Positions 58,480-64,000 of a stretch of DNA of 64,000 bases are shown here, in pieces. The position numbers and the translations under genes were made by a program. The DNA lies in the NCBI RefSeq assembly GCF_003097135.1, contig NZ_QEQL01000001.1, forward strand, positions 1,418,918-1,482,917, given 5' to 3'. This DNA is from Pseudomonas sp. URIL14HWK12:I12 (GTDB lineage: Bacteria > Pseudomonadota > Gammaproteobacteria > Pseudomonadales > Pseudomonadaceae). The notes under the pieces were generated by a model. That model had not been told where the DNA came from. It made no database searches and saw only the letters and a list, made by a program, of their open reading frames with translations. Each line of letters starts with the position of its first letter. Position 1 is the first letter of the stretch.

Positions 58480-59067
58480 ATGTCCTTCGCTGAGCAACTT
58501 ACACGCCTGCAAGCCTTTCTCGACGCCGACGACCTGCACGAGGAAGCGCTGGACTACATCGCCACTCATGGCTACCTCACGGCATTGTCGATCTGCGCCG
58601 AGCCGGTGCCGGAGCGTGAGTGGATCGACGCACTGTTTGCTGAAGAGCCTCACTACAGCAGCGAGGCCCAGCACGTAGAGGTCGAAACGACCCTGGTAGC
58701 CCTGAAGGCCCACATCGCCCGCCAGCTGGCCAGCGACGAGGAATTCGAGCTGCCATGCGACCTCGACCTGGGCGATGAGCCCGACGAGTCGGACCTGCGC
58801 GGCTGGTGCATCGGGTTCATGGAAGGTGTGTTCCTGCGCGAGGCCGCGTGGTTCGATACCGCCGAGGATGAAGTGAGCGAGCTGCTGCTGCCGATCATGG
58901 CTGCCTCGGGCTTGTTCGACGAACAACCCGAATTCGCCGACATTGCCCGCGATGCCGACCTGCTCGACGAAATGATCGTGCAGATCCCGGAGATCCTCAC
59001 CGGCCTCTACCTGATCAGCCACGCCCCGGATGAAAAACCCGCGCTGCTCAAACCCCGCCACCATTGA
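58480..59067 (+). CDS. YecA/UPF0149-family protein
   Basis: A 195-residue acidic protein beginning MSFAEQLTRLQAFLDADDLHEEALDYIATHGYLTALSICAEP. This and LRGWCIGFMEGVFLREAAW fit the UPF0149/YecA-like fold (all-helical, function unknown). The C-terminal SEC-C zinc motif seen in longer YecA proteins is absent. An in-frame upstream ATG at 58402 would add 26 unlikely residues. The gene is divergent from recQ. Between the two starts (205 bases) there is a TATACT box facing recQ and a TAGAAT box facing this gene. Confidence 0.85.
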   Translation: MSFAEQLTRLQAFLDADDLHEEALDYIATHGYLTALSICAEPVPEREWIDALFAEEPHYSSEAQHVEVETTLVALKAHIARQLASDEEFELPCDLDLGDEPDESDLRGWCIGFMEGVFLREAAWFDTAEDEVSELLLPIMAASGLFDEQPEFADIARDADLLDEMIVQIPEILTGLYLISHAPDEKPALLKPRHH

Positions 59068-59074
59068 TTTCGAA

Positions 59075-59097
59075 CCGCCCGCCCGACGGGGCGGCGG
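59075..59097. terminator. GC-rich hairpin between the YecA-like and histidine kinase genes
   Basis: CCGCC (59075-59079) pairs with GGCGG (59093-59097), and the inner GCCC pairs with GGGC, with one bulged base. It lies 8 bases past the YecA-like stop and before the convergent kinase stop. No T-run follows, so it is a weak candidate. Confidence 0.35.
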
Positions 59098-59116
59098 TGA
59101 CCGGCAGCCTGCCAGG

Positions 59117-60595
59117 CTAGAGGTTCATGAGTTGCCGCGGCTCGGTAACGGCATCGTTCGACGCTTCGCCTACCAGGTCAGGGCAGGCGTCGGCAGCCAC
59201 CGACGCCTGGCAGCGCGGCAGGTAGATCGACACCTCAGTGCCCTGCCCCAGCACCGAGGCAATGCGTACCCCACCCCCTGACTGCTGGGCGAAGCCATAG
59301 ATCATCGACAGCCCAAGGCCTGTGCCCTGCCCCACCGGCTTGGTGGTGAAGAAGGGCTCGAACACGCGCGCCAGAATCTCAGGAGCGATACCGGTGCCGG
59401 TGTCGGTCACGCTCAGGCACAGGTATTCACCCGTCGCCAGGCCTGCGTTGTCGTCGACGTGCGCGTTGACCCACCGGTTGCGCGTGCGAAGGGTCATGTG
59501 CCCGCCTTCAGGCATTGCGTCGCGGGCATTGATGCAGAGATTCAACAAAGCGTTTTCCAGTTGGCCCGCATCCACCCGCACCAGCCAGAGCGCGTCAGCC
59601 GCCTCGGTTTTGACCAGAATCCGCCCACCGACGGTGCGCTGCACCAACTCCACCATCCCATGCATCAGCGCATTGACGTCGGTAGGCCTTGGGTCGAGCG
59701 CCTGCCTACGTGAAAACGCCAGCAGCCTGTGGGTAAGCGAGGCGGCACGCTGAGTCGCGCCCTGCGCGGCCACCAGGTACTTGCCCAGGTCATCGGGCCG
59801 GCCCTGCTCGATACGTCGCTCCATCATCCCCAACGCCCCGGAAATGCCCGCAAGCAGGTTGTTGAAGTCGTGGGCCAGGCCACCTGTGAGCTGACCGACC
59901 GCTTCCATTTTCTGCGATTGGCGCAGTTTCTCCTCGGCCTGCAGCAGTTCAGCGGTACGCTCCATAACACGCCGTTCGAGGTTTTCATTGAATTGGCGTA
60001 ACGCTTGCTCGGCGGCCGTACGCTCTAGCAGGTCGGCCGCCTGGCGCGCCAGGATGTCGAGCAGGCGCAAGTCGCGCTCGCTGGGGTGATGAGGCTCGCG
60101 CCAATGGGTAGAAATCATGCCCAGCAGTTGACCGTTACGGCTCATCAACGGCGTGGTTTGAGCAGAACGGATACCGGCCAGGCGAAATGCCGCAAGGTCT
60201 TGCGTGCCAGCGATGCCCGGCCATTGTTCGAAATCCGGGATGATCACACGCTCGCGCAGGATCAAAGCCTGGGTGCAACTGCTGCGTGCGCCGGGGTCGA
60301 CCCACTGCCAGAGCTCGATAGCCTCAGGGGATAGCCCATGGGAGTAAAGCAACTGCAGCTGGCCATCATGGCTCGGCTCGTCGCCCTTTACGCACAACAG
60401 CTGCATCGTGCCGAAATGAGACCCCGTGATGGCTACCGCCGCATCGACGATCTTGCCATACAGTGCCTCGCGATCCTGTTCACCGATAAGAGCCACACTG
60501 ATGCTGTGCAACAACTCGATGTCCGACATAGGGTCGCGGGAGGCGCGCGCCGAGTGCGGAAACACTACCGGGCAGGCGCGAGTCGAATTGGGCAT
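59117..60595 (-). CDS. GAF-domain sensor histidine kinase
   Basis: A 492-residue soluble kinase. A GAF domain (about 30-190) starts near LHSISVALIGEQDREALY. A Glu-rich coiled coil (ERRVMERTAELLQAEEKLRQSQ) leads to the phospho-acceptor His in GQLTGGLAHDFNNLLAGISG, near residue 245. HATPase boxes NLCINARDAMPEGG, SVTDTGTGIAP and GQGTGLGLSMIYGF follow. No receiver or membrane segment is seen, and no response regulator is adjacent. The ATG at 60595 has GGGAG upstream; an internal ATG at 60529 lacks a site. It lies downstream of the adhesin gene on the same strand. Confidence 0.92.
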   Translation of the reverse strand: MPNSTRACPVVFPHSARASRDPMSDIELLHSISVALIGEQDREALYGKIVDAAVAITGSHFGTMQLLCVKGDEPSHDGQLQLLYSHGLSPEAIELWQWVDPGARSSCTQALILRERVIIPDFEQWPGIAGTQDLAAFRLAGIRSAQTTPLMSRNGQLLGMISTHWREPHHPSERDLRLLDILARQAADLLERTAAEQALRQFNENLERRVMERTAELLQAEEKLRQSQKMEAVGQLTGGLAHDFNNLLAGISGALGMMERRIEQGRPDDLGKYLVAAQGATQRAASLTHRLLAFSRRQALDPRPTDVNALMHGMVELVQRTVGGRILVKTEAADALWLVRVDAGQLENALLNLCINARDAMPEGGHMTLRTRNRWVNAHVDDNAGLATGEYLCLSVTDTGTGIAPEILARVFEPFFTTKPVGQGTGLGLSMIYGFAQQSGGGVRIASVLGQGTEVSIYLPRCQASVAADACPDLVGEASNDAVTEPRQLMNL

Positions 60596-60725
60596 TGGGG
60601 GCTCCCACGGAGCTGGCGTTAGGCGTCATCGAGCGTATCAGCAAATGCTCGAGCGCGCGATGTGGTGGCATCAAGAAGAACGGCTGCCGCTATTCAGGCA
60701 GCCTCAAAGCCATCATACAGCGGCC

Positions 60726-60761
60726 AAATGGGCAGCCTCATGACAGCTGCCGCCCATTTTT
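60726..60761. terminator. Hairpin after the adhesin gene
   Basis: AAATG-GGCAGC (60726-60736) pairs with GCTGCC-CATTT (60746-60759), an 11-base stem with a 3-base bulge. TTTTT-like bases follow on the plus strand and ATTT on the minus strand. It probably ends adhesin transcription before the kinase gene. The remaining bases of the 183-base gap show nothing else. Confidence 0.5.
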
Positions 60762-60778
60762 AGCCTCATGCCGGGGAA

Positions 60779-63700
60779 TTACGACGCCTCGACCTTGAGC
60801 GAATGGTCGCCCAGCAGCCCATTGATGACATCGTGAGCGCTGACCACCAAGCCATGGTTGCCGTCGGCTTGAGTGCTGGCATGGTACTGCTCGGCGAGGT
60901 TCACATGGTCAAGCTCGATGGACTGGGCGTTGCTGCCCTTGCCGACGATCAAGGTGCTGCTGACATCATCGCCCTTGCCGGTTTGGGTCACTTTGAAGAA
61001 GTCATCCAATGAGCCGTTCTTGGCGACATCGCCCAGCAGCTGGCTGAGGTCGAGCGTATCCACGCCTGGCTTGAAGTTGGTCACTACGTCATGGCCGTTG
61101 CTGCCGGGCTCCCAGGCGAAAGTATTGGCCCCGGCACCGCCGCTGAGCACCTCGTGCCCAGCACCGGCAACCACCACCTCGTGCCCCTTGCCATCCTGCG
61201 GCTGGGCCTGGTCGCTGCCGAACAATGGCTGCTCATGTTCATCCCCCAGAAGGGTGCCCAGGTTCTGATGGTCCGCTTTGCCAGCGGCCTCTTTGGCGGG
61301 GGTGTTTTCGGCTACGGCCTGTTCGCTTGCATGGGCTACGGCGACACGAGCGTGGCTGGTGTGCTCGGCCGTCTGCACCTCGGCGTGGGTGACTTGCAGC
61401 GCGTGGGTTTCCACCTGCGGCTGGCCGTAATGCAAGCCCAGCTTGAGGCTGTAGTCGCTATCCTGGCCACGCGCGGCCACGGCCGGCGCCTCGGTAACCT
61501 TGATGTGATACTGACCATCGTGGTCGGCGGTGAAACCGTCCTTGCCCAACGCGTGATACACGCCATCGCTATCGGCCCAGCTCACGCTGACTTTCTTGCC
61601 GTCCTGCTGGCTGACGTCCAGGGTTTCGCCCTTGCGCAGCGACACGGTGAGTGCGTCGCTCAAGCGGCCGTTTTCCGCGGTGCCCAGGGTCCCCGCCACC
61701 AGTACCGTGGCCAGCAGGATGGCCGTATTGGCGTGAAAGTCCGAGCGCTCGATCGCGCGGGCGTCATCCAGCACTCGCAGCCGGTTCACGCTTGTGGCGG
61801 TGAAATCGGCCTCCGCTGCAGCCTTGACATTGACCACCAGTGAAGAGCTGGCCGTATCGCGATCGTTGTCTTCCAGGGTGAACGTGATGTTCTCGCGGTA
61901 GCCGCCAGCGTTGCCGTTCTGCAGGGCGTACTGGTAGGCACCGGTGTTGAGGTTGACCGTCAGTTCACCGGAGTGGGCGGTGCTGATGGTGAGCTCACCA
62001 CTGGCGGGGTTGAAGCTGTACTTCGCGTTAGGGTCGCTGGCCTGAACGCTGCCAAGCTCTCGGCCGTTGGCTGGAGCGTAGGTCCAGGTCACACCGTCCA
62101 CGCTCAGCGTGCTGACGTGGCCGCCGTCGGCACCAAAGCCCCCTTCGCCCACCAGCGAACCGCTGACCGGCGCACTGGTGACGGTGCCAGCCAACGCATC
62201 GGGCAGGTCGCTCAGGTTGCGTGCCCATTGCGCGTCAGTGTTCTGCCCGCGTACGCCGTCATATGCGATCGGGTCAAGGTATTGGGTGTCCAGGCTCGGG
62301 CCCATGCCGATGGCGTAGGATTTGATGTTGTGGTCACGCAGGAAACCTTCCCAGCTCTGAGCTTCGGCTGCACTGATGCCGTCACCCACGCCCGGCTCGG
62401 TCTCACGGCCGTTCTGCACACCTGTAACCGGCAGTGGCTGCTGGTCAGAAAGGGTCGGGTTGCCGTCGGAAAGGAAGTAGCTGACGTTCTGGCCGCTCGC
62501 CAGGGCACCCGGCGCACTCCAGGCCGAGCTGGCCTTGTCCAGGGCGTAGTCGTAGTTGGTGCCACCTGAGGCGGTGATGTCATTGAGCGCCGCACGCGCT
62601 TGGTCGGCGGTCATCCAGTGCGACTCAAGCTGGTTGGCGTAGGTGTTGAACGTCACGATCTGAACCCGCACATCGCCCAGGTCGCTGTATTGACCGATCA
62701 GTGTGTCGATGGCCTGCTTGGCGAAATCCAGACGCGACAGGTCACCGACCTTGCTGGGGCCATTCATGCTGTTGGAAGTATCGAGCACCAGCATCAGGTT
62801 GGTACCGGCGTTCTGCACATCCAGGGTCGGGGCGTCATGGCTTGCACTGGGCACATCGTCAACGATGCGCATGTGCAGCTCGCCTGTGGTCTTTTCGCCC
62901 CCACGGCTCTCGGCAGCAATGGAGATATTGTCGTCCAAGGTATTGGCGCCCTGGCCCGCCGCGTGGTCAGCCGCTTTCTCAAGCGTGTACTTGTAGTACA
63001 CGGTGCCGTCGGAGTAGCCAGTGACCGTAAAGGTGCCGTGATCGGTTTTGGCCGACGCGCCGTTCTGGTCGATCACGACCTGGCCGTTCTTGACCACCTC
63101 AACCCCGCCTACCGTCAGGTTCTGCACACCATCGGCGGCCTCGACCTTGAAAGTACTGTCAACGGTTCGGCCATCGCTGTTCTCGTGACTACCGCCAGGC
63201 AGCGCGCTTTCCTGAACGGTCAGTGTGTCCTGAGCGATGTTCAGGGTAATGGGGTCGACGAGGTTGTTGACCTGGATGTTGAGCCAGGAGGTCGCGGAAT
63301 CGCCGTCGCCATCGGTGATCTGATACTGGAAATGTTCTTCGGCATGTTGGCCAGGCACGATTGCCTTGTAAGCGGCGCTGTCGGTGTTCAGCGCGTAGGT
63401 GTAAGTGCCGTCGCTGTTCAGATTCAGCGTGCCATAGATACCTTGAACGTTGGACTGGGCGGTGACAGGCCGCTCGTTGCTGTCGGCACCGATCAGATCA
63501 TTGGTCAAGACACTGCCACTGATGCGGGTGTTGTGATCCGAGACAGTGGCGAAGTCCGGCTTGGCAATCGGGGCGTCATCGACGATCTGCACATTCAGCC
63601 AGGCCAGGTCGCTCTGGCCTTGTGGGTCGGTAGCCACGACCTTGAAGTCTTCGTACAGCGCTTGATCGGCCTTGCCCAGGTTCTGCTGGGCTTCGCTCAG

Positions 63701-64000
63701 GGTGTAGCTGTAGCTCAGGGTCTGGGTGGCCGCGTCGTAGCCGGTGATGGTCAGGGTGTTGCCGTCCTGCCCGACCACCGAGGTACCCACCAGCGCGTCG
63801 TTGCTGATGATCTGCACGCCGTCGATGGTCAGCGAACTCAGCCCGTCCTTGGCATCGATGTTGAAACTGCCCTTCACGGTCAGCGCGTCGGCATTGGGGT
63901 CGGTGCCGTTGGGCAGGTTCGCTTCGTTGACGGAGTGCTCGGGGCCTTTGTTGTCCAGGCCAACGATGGTCACGCCGTGATCGACGCCGGCCACCGGAAC
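60779..64000 (-). CDS. Large type I-secreted adhesin, C-terminal 1073 residues (cut by window edge)
   Basis: An open frame enters from beyond 64000, so the N-terminus is missing. From the edge there are T1SS-143/VCBS-type repeat units (LTVKGSFNIDAKDGLSSLTI..., then STFKVEAADGVQNLTV...). They bracket a cadherin-like VCBS segment (GTLNLNSDGTYTYAL). A von Willebrand A domain follows (about 400-615), with the metal site LVLDTSNSMNG. More repeat-like sequence comes next, and then a C-terminal RTX/T1SS target (LSGGAGANTFAWEPGSNGHD). This is the LapA-type layout of giant biofilm adhesins, but the lap neighbours (lapBCE, lapD, lapG) are not in the window. Confidence 0.9.
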   Translation of the reverse strand, partial: VPVAGVDHGVTIVGLDNKGPEHSVNEANLPNGTDPNADALTVKGSFNIDAKDGLSSLTIDGVQIISNDALVGTSVVGQDGNTLTITGYDAATQTLSYSYTLSEAQQNLGKADQALYEDFKVVATDPQGQSDLAWLNVQIVDDAPIAKPDFATVSDHNTRISGSVLTNDLIGADSNERPVTAQSNVQGIYGTLNLNSDGTYTYALNTDSAAYKAIVPGQHAEEHFQYQITDGDGDSATSWLNIQVNNLVDPITLNIAQDTLTVQESALPGGSHENSDGRTVDSTFKVEAADGVQNLTVGGVEVVKNGQVVIDQNGASAKTDHGTFTVTGYSDGTVYYKYTLEKAADHAAGQGANTLDDNISIAAESRGGEKTTGELHMRIVDDVPSASHDAPTLDVQNAGTNLMLVLDTSNSMNGPSKVGDLSRLDFAKQAIDTLIGQYSDLGDVRVQIVTFNTYANQLESHWMTADQARAALNDITASGGTNYDYALDKASSAWSAPGALASGQNVSYFLSDGNPTLSDQQPLPVTGVQNGRETEPGVGDGISAAEAQSWEGFLRDHNIKSYAIGMGPSLDTQYLDPIAYDGVRGQNTDAQWARNLSDLPDALAGTVTSAPVSGSLVGEGGFGADGGHVSTLSVDGVTWTYAPANGRELGSVQASDPNAKYSFNPASGELTISTAHSGELTVNLNTGAYQYALQNGNAGGYRENITFTLEDNDRDTASSSLVVNVKAAAEADFTATSVNRLRVLDDARAIERSDFHANTAILLATVLVAGTLGTAENGRLSDALTVSLRKGETLDVSQQDGKKVSVSWADSDGVYHALGKDGFTADHDGQYHIKVTEAPAVAARGQDSDYSLKLGLHYGQPQVETHALQVTHAEVQTAEHTSHARVAVAHASEQAVAENTPAKEAAGKADHQNLGTLLGDEHEQPLFGSDQAQPQDGKGHEVVVAGAGHEVLSGGAGANTFAWEPGSNGHDVVTNFKPGVDTLDLSQLLGDVAKNGSLDDFFKVTQTGKGDDVSSTLIVGKGSNAQSIELDHVNLAEQYHASTQADGNHGLVVSAHDVINGLLGDHSLKVEAS

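Overview
The window is a chromosomal segment of a Pseudomonas, most likely of the P. putida group. The evidence is the high G+C content, the protein sequences, and the gene order eno-kdsA-pyrG-tilS-accA-dnaE-rnhB-lpxBA-fabZ-lpxD-skp-bamA-rseP-dxr-cdsA-uppS-frr-pyrH-tsf-rpsB, then divergent map-glnD-dapC. From memory this is the P. putida KT2440 order; no database was searched. No insertion sequence, CRISPR array, rRNA or complete tRNA gene was seen.

Positions 1-23434 (minus strand) form a core housekeeping run. It holds the enolase start, KDO-8-phosphate synthase, CTP synthase, tRNA-Ile lysidine synthase, the acetyl-CoA carboxylase alpha subunit, replicative polymerase DnaE and RNase HII. It continues with lipid A biosynthesis (LpxB, LpxA, LpxD), FabZ, outer-membrane assembly (Skp, BamA), RseP, isoprenoid and phospholipid synthesis (Dxr, CdsA, UppS), and the translation factors Frr, PyrH, EF-Ts and S2. 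Genes are packed with ATGA, GTGA or TGATG stop/start overlaps, which points to translational coupling. Intrinsic terminators follow tsf and rpsB. The rpsB leader is structured, and its promoter carries a palindrome.

Positions 23756-39677 are mainly plus strand. They hold map, glnD and three lysine/diaminopimelate genes (dapC, dapD, dapE) separated by other modules. One module is a LysR regulator with a divergent class II aldolase. Another is the sulfur-transfer/tRNA-modification set csdA-csdE...tcdA, which is split by a zinc-themed pair: a Zur-box-preceded rpmE2 (zinc-free L31) and a divergent, unrecognised cysteine-rich protein. A membrane diguanylate cyclase and rlmA also lie here.

Positions 39678-50389 hold a quinone oxidoreductase, the Prc protease, and an EAL-CBS-GGDEF protein preceded by a near-perfect Pho box (RapA-like). 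They also hold a YkvA-type protein with a mirrored pair of consensus DnaA boxes upstream, an FKBP lipoprotein, a malate:quinone oxidoreductase with a signal peptide, a PcaQ-like LysR regulator and a nitroreductase.

Positions 50540-64000 hold TrkH, an EamA transporter, a SelW-like protein, FimV, a MarR regulator with a nearby palindrome, RecQ, a YecA-like protein and a sensor histidine kinase. The window ends inside a large type I-secreted adhesin (repeats, von Willebrand A domain, RTX-type C-terminus).

The main themes outside housekeeping are c-di-GMP and surface attachment (diguanylate cyclase, Pho-controlled RapA-like protein, adhesin), zinc-responsive ribosome remodelling, and an unknown zinc-ribbon protein. 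The last is the best candidate here for undescribed biology.
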